A stretch of DNA of 64,000 nucleotides from Nilaparvata lugens (GCF_014356525.2 NC_052511.1:47331216-47395215); one strand, 5' to 3'. Shown: positions 1 through 12,086, numbered from the stretch's first letter. Numbers and translations: made by a program. The notes: generated by a model from the sequence alone, not told the origin.

Positions 1-167
1 ATACCGATTATCTGCATTAATTAATTATATTTCTACACTGTCAAAAACATAATTGTCATCGTTGTGGACCTAGAGAAGGATAGTATCAGGCTTTGTCGAA
101 TGATAGACAAGGATAGCAAAACTAAAGTTGAAGAAATACTGTCATTATAACGTGGACCTCACTATAG
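1..167 (+). mobile_element. MITE-A copy, left end cut by window edge
   Basis: The right part of a TA-flanked MITE family that recurs through the window. It ends with the inverted terminal word CGTGGACCTCACTATAG and carries the internal words GACAAGGATAGCAAAAC and CATTATAACG seen in the complete copies at 11277-11493 and 35212-35431. No coding capacity is visible. The symmetrical TA-TAGTGAGG...CCTCACTA-TA ends suggest a Tc1/mariner-type non-autonomous element. The superfamily is inferred from the TA flank only. Confidence 0.8.
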
Positions 168-234
168 TAGGCGAGTACTGCTATTGGTCAAGGGCATGAA
201 CGTCTGCCATTGGCCCAGCTAGACAGTCTCCTCC

Positions 235-445
235 CACTCAACGGTGTCACAAAATGGCGGCTTAAGCAGCAGAATAAAAAAAGTTCATAAAATTGTAAGC
301 ATACATTAGTCAATGGTTTTTCCATTTACATATTTGTTTTATTATTTCTCACACTTGTTTTCTTCGTTCTATTTTGTACTGAAAGTAATTTTGTTATCAT
401 GGCGATTCTGTTGCTTAAGCCGCCATTTTGTCACACCGTTGAGTG
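235..445. repeat. foldback with 41-bp inverted arms
   Basis: Positions 235-275 and 405-445 are inverted copies with few mismatches, around a 129-bp spacer. Each arm holds the word AATGGCGGCTTAAG or its complement. It looks like a small foldback element or MITE. No target duplication was resolved. Confidence 0.7.
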
Positions 446-451
446 ACAAAA

Positions 452-1246
452 GTTCCACAACATCAACATTGAATTTCTTTATCAAAATGCACAAAATACA
501 TCTTAACAGTGTCAAATTACAACAAGAATTATTAATATAGTCACAAAAATCATCCTTTACACATAAAGAAGTCACAAATTTGATAAAAAACAAGATTCTA
601 AAATCTTGCAGTCAAATGGACATACTCCTGCAAAGAATATAGAGATAGTCCCACCAAATATTCCTTCAATTTTTTTTGTAGGTATTCAACCTTCTCTATT
701 TCTTTCAACTCTCTAGGAAGTATATTGAAAAATTTTCCCCATAAAAAATGTTTTTTTCTTAAAGAAATCCAATCTATGCCTCTCCTCGATCCTTCCATAG
801 CATTCACGCTACAAACTTAATTATTTAGAGATTGATTTGATTGATCTTATTTCCTCTTATCAGAGATTGACAATGGTGTAATAACCGAAACCAGTGTTTC
901 TAAGTATCAATAAATCTGTGTTTTTTGACAATTTCTTAGTCTTTTTCATTCAATATAATTACTTGCTTAATAAAATATAATTGACTTTTGTGCAACCAAG
1001 CCGCAGAGGCATGTGACAACACTCACCTGTCATGTCCTACTTAGAGGTTTCGGGTGATGACAGAAAGGTCGAGTGACATCAGGTTGCCCGCCCAGCTCAC
1101 ATCGTCTTGGTCTCATATCATCCATGCATGTTACTCCTTCCACCTCCAACTGAAACAAATAATAAAAGGCATTGAAATTTCTGCAACTATTTTTTCAATT
1201 ATGTTGGGGCATAAAGAAAAGGTAGCATAAGAAGATCCCATGGTAT
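452..1246. other. no cellular gene seen
   Basis: Apart from the LINE tail at 598-807 I see only AT-rich unique-looking sequence here, with no splice-consistent coding and no RNA gene. Confidence 0.5.
598..807 (-). pseudogene. LINE reverse transcriptase C-terminal tail fragment
   Basis: A 69-codon open stretch reads like the extreme C-terminus of a jockey-like LINE ORF2. It has a FFNILPRELKE segment followed by a basic stretch and then YSLQEY. The same layout (LP..I.E, basic segment, FYSIHEF) is seen in the LINE tail at 1494-1808. No reverse-transcriptase core is present, so this is a dead 3' fragment. The family cannot be fixed from so short a piece. Confidence 0.5.
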
Positions 1247-1460
1247 GGTCGGCCAGATAGCCGAGTCGACTAAGGCGTTGCACCCTTCAGTCTAGCGCTA
1301 CCTGGTTGTGGGTTCGAATCCCGCCGGTAGGCATGGACGTTTGATCATCTCATAATTCACCCTCGCACTTCCCATCACTCAATTACTCACGCACAAGCAA
1401 AAAGCTCATTCGGGCATCATCAGCAATAGGAAAAAATAGGGCGTTCATATTATTATTACT
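1247..1460 (+). mobile_element. tRNA-derived SINE
   Basis: The head resembles a leucine/serine-type tRNA. An A-box-like TAGCCGAGTCGACTAAGGC is followed about 45 bp later by a B-box GGTTCGAATCC, the two internal RNA polymerase III promoter parts. A non-tRNA body follows and the element ends in a short TAT-rich tail near 1449-1460. The acceptor stem does not pair, so it is not a functional tRNA. A second SINE with a different tRNA-like head is at 53200-53428 on the other strand. Confidence 0.7.
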
Positions 1461-1830
1461 CTACAATCAGATTTGAATTGAAGCTGGCGATTAATGCAGG
1501 AAAGAGCCATTAGAATTGTGATGAGGGCTAGTTGGATTGATCACTGCAAACCATTGTTTGTACATTTACGAGTGATGACCGTCTACAGCCTGTACATATA
1601 CGAGTGCTTGGTTTCGGTTAGAGAATATTCATTTGTAGACCAGGGCCAATCTGGTTCACAGATCATATCTGGCATCAGATTTTCCGAAAGGCTACCTGAT
1701 GAAATAAGAGAGCTGCCTCTGGTGAGCTTAAAGAAGCGGGTCAAGTCATGGCTGGTCGCCAACCCGTTCTATTCCATTCATGAGTTTGATGCGTCTTTCA
1801 TGTGTTAATGATTTTTGAACGTATGTGAAA
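1461..1830 (+). pseudogene. 5'-truncated LINE, RT C-terminal region
   Basis: The open part at 1494-1808 contains the post-RT region typical of jockey-like LINEs: an RAIRIVMRAS block, then HCKPLF and LRVMTVYSLYIYE. The equivalent blocks in the longer LINEs at 50058-51077 and 53829-54506 are [23 protein letters not shown] and so on. It then runs into the LP.EIRELP...FYSIHEF tail. The canonical YNTR block is missing between 1640 and 1680, so the copy is also internally deleted. It is a non-functional tail. Confidence 0.7.
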
Positions 1831-1902
1831 TTTGCGGGAATATCGCCTACTTTGTTCTAATAGTAAGTAATTCGGATAATTGGATTTCTACTACACTAGC
1901 AA

Positions 1903-2470
1903 CTATAGTAAGGTCCACGTTATAATGACAGAAACCTATTTGATTAAACTTGGTGTTGCCATCCTTGCCTATCATTCGACAAAGCGTATAGCACCATCCT
2001 TCTCTAGCTCCGTAATGATGCCAGATTGTTCTTCAACAATGTAGAGATAATAATCAATTAACGAAGTATTCTATCTCAATTAAGAGAAAATATCATTCTA
2101 TCATTAAACATATTTTCTCTTCATGAATAGAATGTAGGCCTACTTGATTACTTTACTCAAGAATGAACACTTCATAATCATCAGATATACCGGTATCAGC
2201 TACCCTCTTAAGAAGGCAGTGACGAGGCGGAAGATCGGAATCACTGAATAGAATATAGGCTTACTTAATTGTTTTAAACAACATCAGTTGTTTAACATAT
2301 AGAATATAGGCTTACTTAATTATATTAAACAAGAATAAACAGTTTATAATTATTACAACACATATACCGCTATCAGCTATCCTCTATAGAAGGCAGTGAC
2401 AAGGCGGAAGAACGGCATCATTGTCCTCCTATCTTTCTTCACTGTCATTATAAAGTGAGCCTCACTATAG
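1903..2470 (-). mobile_element. MITE-A, long copy with internal duplication
   Basis: Both ends carry the family terminal repeat (CTATAGTAAGGTCCACG at left, GAGCCTCACTATAG at right). The interior is longer than usual because a block of about 150 bp containing ATAGGCTTACTTAATT, ACCG-TATCAGCTA and AAGGCAGTGAC is present twice (about 2124-2275 and 2276-2425). The copy is in reverse orientation relative to 11277-11493. Confidence 0.75.
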
Positions 2471-4560
2471 CTCAAGTCAAGTAAGACACCCAATAGCTTC
2501 GAGTAAACATCATTCAATAGTAGAAGTAAAAGCCTATTAGGGAATAAATTTTAAACCCATAATCCACTAAATAAAAACGTCTATAATTTAAAAATCATAC
2601 CTCACATCTTCCATCTAGTAAACATAAAAAGCACCACAATTATTAAGATCAATCAAAGAACAAGAAGGAATATTGATAAGTGAATAACAATTGTTAAATT
2701 CAACTATTCAACAAACATCCACAGTAAGATATAACATTATTAATAAGTTTCTTCAAGGTCTCAGCTCAAAATTCAATAATTTTAGTATTCAGATTGAATT
2801 ATCTAGCCAAAAACACAATTGACTGGCGTTCATTCGTGTTCACACATGTTATGTTGTTAGTGGCCGGCAACTAAAATACTCAACTATACAACAAGACAAT
2901 TTTTTATTTAAAAAGTTCCCTACAAATGTATGCTTAAAATCTAATACCGTAACTCTAGTATTCAGATTAAAGGATTTAGGGCCTACAACTAAATTTACAG
3001 GATACCCTGAAAGTGGGGGGATACCTTAGCGCGTACGGTAATCGTTATTATACTATTAGGAATACGACCGTCCATCTCGATCCATTTTCAAGATTTAAAA
3101 ACTTTAATGCTTGTGACAAACATTTGATACGTCGACCAAATTAGGTCTGAATATAAAGAGACGCCGTCCATCCAGGAAGCTGGTCAATGACGAAGGACAG
3201 AAGTATGAAGTATTTTGAACCGTAAGTAGTCTAATACTTTAACTAGTAAGTACCAATAATAATTCACTTCAGTGAAATCCAACTGAATATAACCAGAGTG
3301 TGTATTAGTCAATATCATACACTAATATAACTGAAAAACTAGTTACTTAGAACTTAAAAGAAAAAACTCAAAACCAACTGTATAAGCTTTGCTTGATTAT
3401 TTTTTGTTCCATATAATATAGGCCTAACAGTCAATAGCTCTCAAGCCAAGTTAGGCTTATCATCAATAACTCTGAATGGATTACCAAAATCTTACTTGTA
3501 TTATCGCAAATCAACTAAATATATCAAATCCTATTAACTGAATAATAAATAATAGAATAAATTAATAATATAAGCACAACTTTGCAATATTTTTAATAAG
3601 GGCATAAATCATTAATAACTTGACTAAAATCAAAGCTATGTACCCTACCTAACCGGGAAATAACAAGCAGACACACCATTAGTTTCTTAGAATCTAACAA
3701 ATAGAATTACCATAATGATGAAAGCAAGAATTATAATACACAAATCAAAATAACAAAGAATCTAATTCAATAATATTAACTGGAGTTTTAATCCAAAATA
3801 TTCTATTCTTTTTACAAACCTGACTTGGATCGTCGAAGCTAACCTCAACAATAGTCCTACGCCTAACTAACCGCACAATTATTATCAACAAAACAAATTT
3901 GATTCACTTTACTGACTTCAATAAACTGAAAATAAATATATCATTTATTCAAATTTATAGATTAAATAATAGTAATTTCAACTTTTCAAACGCTATTCCT
4001 TCAAAATAGAAAATAAACATCAACAAAAACATAAATAAAGCTGCAAAACTTTTTATTTCAGTCGCGTCTAGTGGCTATTTTTGGAACTACAACAGCTGTT
4101 TGACGTTTTACGTCAAGGCCTTCCCAAGCTAACGAGTTTACATCATGAAAGCAGTGGCATTAATGTTTGTAAGATTATGAAAGCAGTGCCACTATATCAA
4201 GTCATGAAGAACATAACCTCAATACCATAAAAATAACCAACAAATTTCAATCTACGTTCATATTCAATTTTTTTAATAATAATTATGCTATTAATTGTAT
4301 CGTTAATTATCCACAAAAAACAAAATAAATAGTCTAGTTCAAATACTCTTGTAGCCTAATATGAAGTAAGGAGATTGAATCTTGAAATAAAATCAAGTAA
4401 GTCTATTATTTAACACCCTCAACTAATGAAAAAAGTAAAATTATATTCTACAAGAGGATAAGTTATGATAAATTGATAACTATCCATACCTTTAATCATA
4501 AACGGTAGGCTACCGGTTGAGTGATATTTCACAAACACAAAACTTGACTTGCAATTTTAC
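2471..4560. other. AT-rich intergenic stretch
   Basis: No gene or RNA was recognised here. The only structured piece is a dispersed-repeat copy at 3133-3210. Confidence 0.5.
3133..3210 (-). repeat. dispersed repeat, inverted mate at 13166-13243
   Basis: About 78 bp matches 13166-13243 in inverted orientation. It includes GACGCCGTCCATCCAGGAAG and ACGAAGGACAGAAGTATGAAG. The high match between copies 10 kb apart implies a recent interspersed element, but the ends are undefined. Confidence 0.7.
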
Positions 4561-6690
4561 TACACAGCTATCTAAAACACAACCCTTAATTTAACTCATT
4601 ATTCTGTAACACAGTTAGTACACTTATTCACCAAAATTCAATACATAATTACTACAAAACTTTGAACTACAATCATTTGAACACTAGCAATAAGGACTGA
4701 TGTGAACACTGAACAGCAGTCTGATTCTGACCAGACCAACCAGTTGATACAAGTTGCAAGAAAACTGCAACTGCTTGAGTCAAGAGAAAGCTAGACAAAT
4801 AAAATGGCGACAGGGCTGACAGCCAATCACAGAGCAGCATTTGACACAAAGCTTCTATGACCTTCTATCACCTTCCAAACCAACCTAACCAAACCAAATT
4901 TCAATATGGCGTGAACTTTTATCATGATTCATCAAATAAAATTCACAACCAGAAAATCACTTCCCTTCAACGGAGACCCTGTTACCAATGAAAATATGCA
5001 TCCTCTAATTATTCAAAAATTGTAGAAACATTTTTCAAGCACTTTTCTAGCAGTATTAAAGAAATAGATAATAGAATTGAGAAATATTAAAGAACTAATT
5101 AAACAATATCAGTTGATCACAATACAATGAATTTGAAAGATCATTCTCCTATAAAAATACTACAGTAGTTTCAATTTTATAATATGAGTGGTGATGTGTA
5201 ATTATTGAAATTCATTTCCTACCTTGATTGCAGCCTCTAGACGAATCATCACTTTTTACCAACACAAAACTAACCCTATAATTTTACAGCCAATATTATC
5301 ACTACTGCATGATAAAATACATAACAAGAGGTCTTTGATTAACATGTTCATCACAATTGAAACATTATTCACCTAAAGTGATAATTCATTTGCAAGGGAC
5401 CGACACCGACACTGGCATTACTAACAGCCTATCTGTGAAGATGATGTGTCTAGATGTGAATTGTGAACTAACATGTTGGGACAACGCAGGTTGCTGCAAG
5501 CTCCCCCTACACAAAGAAACTAGGAACTAGAAGCAGTAAGAGCCAATCAGAGAGCAGTATTTCGGTCACGTGGTCACTGACGTGCCGTGACACTCTGCGA
5601 CAGTCGCCTTCTTCCTCAACTAACAAAAATTCAAGATGGCTTGATCAATTTGATAATTTTACAAATCTATTTCAAAATATTTTTACTACCAGAAATGAGT
5701 TTCCCTTATCAGAGAACCTGTTTCTAAAGACGATAAGATTCCTCTAGTTATTTTATAAATTTTAAAACATTTTTCAAGAGATTTACTAGTATTTTAAGAG
5801 AAACAGAATTGAAAAAAATATTAAATTATCTAAAATAATATGCCAGTGAGGCCAGCGGACATCTTGCAACCAGGTGTAGGTTTCTGAGGGAAGCGATTTC
5901 AAAATTCTACACAGGAATTTGCCCCGAAAGAACTCACAAAATTAGAATTAATCTTCAGTAAAACTGTATATCAGAAGATATATAATAGTTCTATAGAGAT
6001 TAATTGAAAATATATGAGATCATCACGCCTTTTCCTGTTAGTATGCAGTATTCTGAATTCGCACAGCTTACAGACTAATATTGAATTTCAACACTAGATT
6101 AACAATGAGATGAATTTGAAAGAATAGCGTTCTACATATTTTTCAATTTATAGAATAAGGGATGAATTACGATTGATGATAAAAATACCTGGTTACAAAT
6201 TCGAATGTCATCCTATCTATTGTACAGCCACATTAGAACTACTCCAAAATAAAATACTTAATGAACAAATTAATTTATGATAATGCACAAAATTATAAGT
6301 GCATTACTAATTGAAAGTAATACGAGGATATCGAGAGACAAGGACTAGCACTTCAACCTATTCTAGACAAGGAAAAACGGTCGACTGGCAACTGGCAAGG
6401 TGGCAAGTCAAGTCAAGCACTCTCCTTCAACTGACCAAATTTTAAAATGTCGAAAATTTCTGTCGTATAATTTAAATTACCTCGGAAATTATTTCGCCAC
6501 CTAAAAATTACTTTCGCTTATCGGGTAGCCTGTTTCTAACGTGAATACGAATCCCCAAATTATTCTAGGATTTTTAAAACAGGTTACAAGCATTTTTTAA
6601 CAGTATTTCAAACAATTTATTAGTGATAAACGAATTAAACCGAATAAACCAAAAATATTCATTCAACTAGCAGACATGTAGAAGGTGGTT
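4560..6690. repeat. degenerate large-period triplication
   Basis: Three successive blocks share the same order of words: a CCAATCA.AGAGCAG-type word (4835 and 5558), a small ATGGC-type word (AAATGGCG, AAGATGGC, AAATGTCG), a segment like TTCCCTTATCAGAGAACCTGTTTC, then CCTCTA.TTATT...AAAACATTTTTCAAG..TTTT.TAG.AGTATT (about 4950-5060, 5700-5800, 6505-6620). The period is roughly 750-900 bp and divergence is high. No open reading frame runs through it. It could be an old tandem duplication of an element or of a regulatory/first-exon segment. Confidence 0.5.
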
Positions 6691-7034
6691 GGAGTGTTGA
6701 AGGGAAAAGAGAAATTCCCTTTTCCCACCTTGGGAACTATTTTCCTGCAATACTGATCTACAGTATTATTACCGAAGAAAATTATTACTTCTGTGGTGAA
6801 ATATAATATCTTGATTTCTTGATTCAATCAGAAAGCAGTATTTTGAGCTGGTGCCTGAACAAATTCAAGAAGAATACAGGAATTCCTTATTTATTTTGAT
6901 AATTTATGGAAAATAATCTTCACTAATGAATATCATTGTAGAATAGCAGGTAACCCATGCTAAGCAAGGGTCAAATTGAAAAATTGACAGCCTGAAAACT
7001 TGACCTACTGAAATCTTGAAGAATTAAAAATAGG
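6691..7034. other. no feature seen
   Basis: AT-rich sequence with no recognised gene, RNA or repeat boundary. Confidence 0.4.
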
Positions 7035-7485
7035 CCTATAACCATCCTCGGTAAATTAATAATCAATATGCAAAATTTCATATCTAATCAGTCCAGTAGT
7101 TCAGACATGACACGTTATTCATGAATTTCCTATCCCGTACATAAGCCAGTTCTTTCCTTTATTATAATTATTATAGATAATAAAGTTTGGTTACTAATTG
7201 GAGAAATACGATTTTATAATACTTTTGCTGATGTTAACTTTCTTATTTGAGGGCTATAACCATCCTCGGTAAATTAATAATCAATATGCAAAATTTCATA
7301 TCTAATCAGTCCAGTAGTTCAGACATGACACGTTAATTTCATGACACATGAATTTCCTATCCTGTACGTGTATAAGCTAGTTCCTTCTTTAATTATATCA
7401 TTATAGATAATAAAGTCTGGTTACTAATTGGAGAAATACGATTTTATAATACTTTTACTGATGTTAACTTTCTTATTTGAGGGCT
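7035..7485. repeat. two-copy tandem duplication, about 220 bp
   Basis: The block beginning CTATAACCATCCTCGG and ending CTTTCTTATTTGAGGG occurs twice in direct succession, at about 7037-7253 and 7254-7485. The copies are nearly identical apart from a small insertion (TTCATGACAC) in the second, so the duplication is recent. Confidence 0.85.
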
Positions 7486-8050
7486 ACTAGCATGTAAATA
7501 AAAATTGAAATCTTCAATTACTTTTGCTAAACTTATGACAGTCACTGTAACTGTTATATTGAATCAATTCACAAACGGCTTGCGCCAAGTTAGATACTCT
7601 GTCTGCAAGTAAGCAGGTTCCATTCAAATTATAAAAACGAATTGTTAAATTAAAAGTAAATTTCAAGCAATTATGACAATAACTCTCGGAATTTCGACAG
7701 ATCTACATCAAAAACTGTACTGAATACAATATATACTGGAAACGGTAGTGAATACCAAACAAACAAGAATCTTTAGAAACGAGCATCGGTTTGCTCTCTA
7801 GGGGTCACTCAACACAACAGACAACAACTCAAGCTACTGACAAATTATGCTAATGCAAAATATGATAAGATAAAATTATTACAAACCTTGTACAGTTTGC
7901 TCTCAGCTGAAGCAAATCTTTCAATGGAAAGCACTCGTTGATCAACATAATACATTTCATGCAGCTCTCACACAATATTTATAATATCTCAGACAGTATT
8001 TATAATATATCACACAATATCGATCCAGCAAAATCGCTTCACATAAAACT
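7486..8050. other. intergenic, nothing recognised
   Basis: No gene or structured repeat apart from a short repeated phrase (ACAGTATTTATAATAT) around 7970-8010. Confidence 0.4.
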
Positions 8051-8054
8051 GTAA

Positions 8055-8283
8055 GGCTCATATTACACTAAGCCACGAGTGGGTCGCCAGAGAGCAACCA
8101 TTGTAGAGCAACTTCGGACACCAGTGAGACCCCAGGATTGGTGACCCGAGTGAGACACCAGCCGGCCGCCAAAGTGTGGTGTCTCGGCTGGCGACCCTAG
8201 TGTGACGAGCGCAATAACAACTAATGCCCCGCGACTCGCTCGGACACTTGGCGACCCACTGGTGGCCGAATGTAATACCAGCC
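8055..8283. mobile_element. palindromic MITE with TAA target duplication
   Basis: A 229-bp element begins GGCTCATATTACACTAAGCC and ends with its imperfect inverse, ...GTAATACCAGCC. TAA directly flanks both sides. A 3-bp TAA/TTA duplication with GG-starting inverted ends fits the PIF/Harbinger type. It is GC-rich compared with its surroundings and has no coding capacity. Confidence 0.75.
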
Positions 8284-8682
8284 TAAACATTACATTATTT
8301 CGTGGAGAATCGGTGACCTAAATACGGTCCCAGGTGGATTCCAAACTATAGTGAGGTCCACGTTATAATGGTAGTGGAGAAAGATAAGAGAACAGCGTTG
8401 CTGATTCTCTGCCTTGACACTGCTTTCTATAGAGGATACTGACACTGGTATTCTGATGTGATAATAACTTTTCATTCTTGTTTAGAAAAATCAAATTGTC
8501 CAGAAAAAATATTTTTCAATGATGAAATAATGAATTTTCATAACCGAGATTAAATAGTAGGCCTATCTTGTTATTAATATACATTAATAATACATTTATA
8601 TTGGAGCTTGAAACTTGAAAAGATAGCACTATCAGCTTTGTCTAGTGATAGACAAGGATAGCAACACCAATGTTGTCGGGTA

Positions 8683-9640
8683 CACATTTTTATATTTATA
8701 TAAATTGGATAATCTTTTACAATATAATTGTTAAGATCATTATAAGAGTGAGAAAAAGTGGCAACTAAAATTCTTAAGTGGTCTAATAAGCGAGTTATGG
8801 GTTGTTGAAGTGCTAAACTCCGTTTTCTTTCCAAATCATAAACGGTTTCGAATTTTCCATTGGAGTTTTTTTAATACATTCAGTAAATTATCATTGGCTT
8901 TGTTCTAATATGCGGTTTTTGGCGATTTATGCCAAAATAAACGAGTTATCAAATTTACAAGAAATGTTACTTTTTTATTAACCGAGCGAAGTGAGGTCTA
9001 AGATTCAAGTCGACGGTTTGGCATTTCTCTTAATGTTTAAATGTTTATATGTTGCGCATTTACAGCGAAACGCAGTAATAGATTTTCATGAAATTTGACA
9101 GGTATGTTCCTTTTTTAATTGCGCGTCGACGTATATACAAGGTTTTTGGAAATTTTGCATTTCAAGGATAATATAAAAGGAAAAAGGAGCCTCCTTCATA
9201 CGCCAATATTAGAGTAAAAATTAGACTATAGAATTATTCATCATAAATCAGCTGACAAGTGATTACACAGATGTATGGAGGAGCCAGTCTATTGCTGTAT
9301 TTCCATAAGGTCTATAGTTTCAATCAGGTACTTCTGGATGAGAATTCTGCGTGAGGTCTACTGTTCACAGAACTAGTAGTTTATGAACGATATGGGGTAA
9401 AAAATATGTTTTAGTTTGGAAAGATACATTTTTTGAATTTTTAAGAGAAGTTCTAATAATATAGTCGAAACCTTTTATGATGTGGGAAAAAACGGAATCT
9501 GGAAAGTTAGCACTTCAACAACCCATAACTCGCTTACTAGACCACTTAAAAATTTCAGTTGCCACTTTTTCTCACTCTTATAATGATCTCAACAATTATA
9601 TTGAAAAAGATTATCCAATTTGAATAAAAATAAAAAGGTG
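8683..9640. mobile_element. nested transposon with about 150-bp inverted ends, TA flank
   Basis: Positions 8683-8833 and 9486-9640 are long inverted repeats that share AAATTGGATAATCTTTT, GATCATTATAAGAGTGAG and GCGAGTTATGGGTTGTTG. TA lies at both outer edges, consistent with a Tc1/mariner-type target. No transposase is present. The interior is occupied by a copy of dispersed repeat B (8978-9390). Confidence 0.75.
8978..9390 (+). repeat. dispersed repeat B, copy 1
   Basis: About 410 bp starts near ACCGAGCGAAGTGAGGTCTA and ends near CTGTTCACAGAACTAGTAG. It is collinear and highly similar to 30665-31075. Partial copies of its tail are at 19263-19415 and 30548-30655. There is no open reading frame. 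The mechanism class (SINE-like or rolling-circle derivative) is not determined. Confidence 0.8.
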
Positions 9641-9700
9641 TAACGAACAGCCTTAATCAAATATAATGCCATTATTATAACGTGGACCTAATTACAGTAT

Positions 9701-10254
9701 GAAATGTAAAGGACTTTTGACAGATAAGGACTTTGAACGGGTAAGCCCACACGAATGCCGGCGCCACACTCTCGTCAAGTCCCTTGCCAAGACTTGCCAG
9801 CGGCTCACTGTATACATCCATACAGGCGGGAGTGAACCAACGTTAGTAGACAGACTAACAGTCTACTAACTTTGGGAGAGAAGGCGAGCGGTGGTAGCCA
9901 TCAGAGCGGTGGTGGCCACAGTAGCCATCCACACTCTCGCGCTTGCGACAATTGTACGCACTTGGACAGAGTGTGGAAGCGGCAAGATACATGTAAGATT
10001 TGCAGTACTTCGAAGAATGAAGCTACTGAGTTCAACTCACATGTTTTTCGGTAGTGTTTCATCATCATCATCATCATCATCACTTTGTTCCAGAATATAT
10101 TTAACAATAAATAGATAGATAGATAGATAGATATTACATCTGGTTGGCCTCAACGGCGTCAGACAAGTCAAAGTGCTAGCAAAAGCGAGACACCATTAAT
10201 TTTCCATGAAATTTATATCTAGTACCTATATAATTACTTTTTGTCTTTGACTAT
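9701..10254. other. no gene; hairpin and simple repeats
   Basis: The stretch contains a perfect 10-bp stem with a 9-base loop at 9842-9870 (GTTAGTAGAC/GTCTACTAAC). It also has a short ATC-type microsatellite near 10061-10083 and a GATA microsatellite at 10105-10131. Two related phrases (CCACACTCTCG) occur at about 9764 and 9930. Short open frames here look like chance. Confidence 0.5.
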
Positions 10255-10582
10255 TACAGTAATCAAAATAGTCCTTCAGACTATAAAGGCACTCCTCCTT
10301 TAGAAATAATTTCAAACTTCGTTTAAACTCTTTTCTCGTTTTATCGTTGATATTTCCCGCAACCAAATTGGTAGTACTTGGTAAATCTTTCTACCAATAT
10401 AACTGGGTTTTTCTTCATACAAAGTCAATCTATGATATTCCGAGAAGGTACTCTTATGCCGTGTATTATATTCATGCGTCTTATTAATAGTCTGTAGTTA
10501 ACACCTTCTAATATATACACACATTTCCAAAATATAGAGAAGAGCACAAGCGCATCATATGTGATCCAGTTTGGTGATAAGC
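10255..10582 (-). pseudogene. LINE 3' tail, interrupted
   Basis: Reading the - strand gives the jockey-type post-RT block YNTRHK, then LTLYEEKPSYIGRKIY, QVLPIWLREI and, after a frameshift near 10318, the LFLKEECLYSLKDYF tail. It carries no RT catalytic region, so it is a 5'-truncated dead copy. It abuts MITE-A at 10585. Confidence 0.65.
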
Positions 10583-10584
10583 TA

Positions 10585-10978
10585 CTATAGTGAGGTCCAC
10601 GTTATAATGGCAGTGGAGAGAGATAGAACGACAGCATTGCTGATTCTTTGCCTTGTCGCTGCCTCCTATAGAGTATAGCTGATACCGGTATATCTGATGT
10701 AATAATATTATCAACTGTTCATTCTTGTTAAAAATAATCAATCATATTTTATTTGTTAAGGGAACTTTAATTTAAATTTAAATTTAATTTAAAATTTTAA
10801 AAAATTTTATTTATCAATGAGTAAGTATACAACCAGTTGATTAATTATTATATTTCGACATTGTTGAAACCCGATTTGAGAAACTAGAGGATAGCGCTAG
10901 CTGCATTGTCGAATGATAAACAAGGATAGAAACACCAATATCAATTAAATATTGCCATTATAACGTGGACCTCAACTA
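10585..10978 (+). mobile_element. MITE-A copy
   Basis: The terminal word CTATAGTGAGGTCCACGTTA is at left and a slightly decayed right end, CGTGGACCTCAACTATT, is at 10978. An AT-rich expansion (AATTTAAATTT-type) near 10755-10810 makes it longer than the standard 220 bp. Confidence 0.8.
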
Positions 10979-11276
10979 TTGGCCTGCAAGAAATATTCAT
11001 AACTCAATAGAATAGAATCGAATGCGAAGATAGAGAGGTATGTTACAACACTCACCAGCTGTCAACAGCCACACTTGAAGGCTCTGGTCTATGACTCATG
11101 TCCCATCAGGATGTCCAGCTCATATCAGCATCCATGCATTGCACTCAGAAATTTTGTCATGTATCACTCCATCTCCAGCAATCTGGTTCATTCCTAAAGG
11201 AAATAATAAAGAAAGGTATTAAAAATCTGGAAAATTGAGAAATACATTTAAAATAGTTTATTCCTTATCAAAAGAT

Positions 11277-11493
11277 TATAGTGAGGTACACTTTATAATG
11301 GCAGTGGATAAAGATAGAAGAATAGCGATGCCGATTCTCTGCATTAATTAATTATATTTCTACACTGTCAAAAAAAATAGCATCGTTGTGGACCTAGAAA
11401 AGGATAGTACCACCGGCTTTGTCGAATGAAAGACAAGGATAGCAAAACCATAGTTGATCAAATACTGTCATTATAACGTGGACCTCACTATAG
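11277..11493 (+). mobile_element. MITE-A, near-consensus copy
   Basis: About 217 bp has both inverted ends and the full internal order: GGATAAAGATAGAAGAATAG, GATTCTCTGCATTAATTAA, CATCGTTGTGGACCTAG, CGGCTTTGTCGAATG, ACAAGGATAGCAAAAC. It is very similar to 35212-35431 and to the inverted copy at 19532-19755, which implies recent activity. Confidence 0.85.
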
Positions 11494-12086
11494 CAACTTG
11501 AAGAACGGAAACAATCAGGTAGGCCTAATAATATTAATAAAATATATTCAATTTAGATTTTTGAAGTTGGTGATAAGAACCTCTCATAAAAGAGTCGTTC
11601 ATAAGGAACGAGTGATCTATGATGACAACCAGAGATTAAGGGCAAGTCCATATCAAGCGGTTTTCAGGCGTTTAGAGTCATCAGGGTTGATAAATTTATA
11701 AATAGCAGGTATTAAAACGGGATCCAACACAAGTCACAACAAAGCTGTTACAGTTAAACTGATGAACACTGAAGCTACCTATTCAAAAAATTCTCCAACA
11801 GAATAAAGACATCTTTCTGTAAGTAAGCCTTTTATGTGTGATTTGAATAGTGAGGTACTCAACAGTCTTCAGGGGCAAACTCATTGAATATAGTCGCCGA
11901 TAGTCCCATACTCCGTACAAAATTACTTCTGACTTGGGAGGGAGATGCACAGCAGAGAAGACATACATAGGTAGGGATACAACGGCGGCGATGTTACCGT
12001 TCTGAACCGGCCAGCATTCTTTAATTTCTAGTGAGTATTCAAGCGCTCATGTTAAACTTGATATGAAAAGTTGAAATTCATGGGAC
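11494..12086. other. no feature recognised
   Basis: Two short open frames (about 60 codons each) show no familiar motif or codon pattern. I treat the stretch as non-coding. Confidence 0.4.

Larger units (their letters stand above)
8346..9700 (+). mobile_element. MITE-A copy split by a nested insertion
   Basis: The left end, CTATAGTGAGGTCCACGTTA, is at 8346. The right end, degenerate (TAACGTGGACCTAATTA), is near 9690. The inner words GATTCTCTGCC and GACAAGGATAGCAACACC occur in order before the interruption at 8683. The remainder (AATCAAATATAATGCCATTA) resumes after 9642. The host MITE is therefore older than the insert. Confidence 0.7.

Noticed and set aside
1247..1335. Functional tRNA gene
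   Set aside because: A and B boxes are present but the acceptor stem and anticodon arm do not fold properly, and a SINE body follows. It is called a SINE.
10061..10131. Short ATC and GATA simple repeats as regulatory elements
   Set aside because: Ordinary microsatellites with no supporting context.
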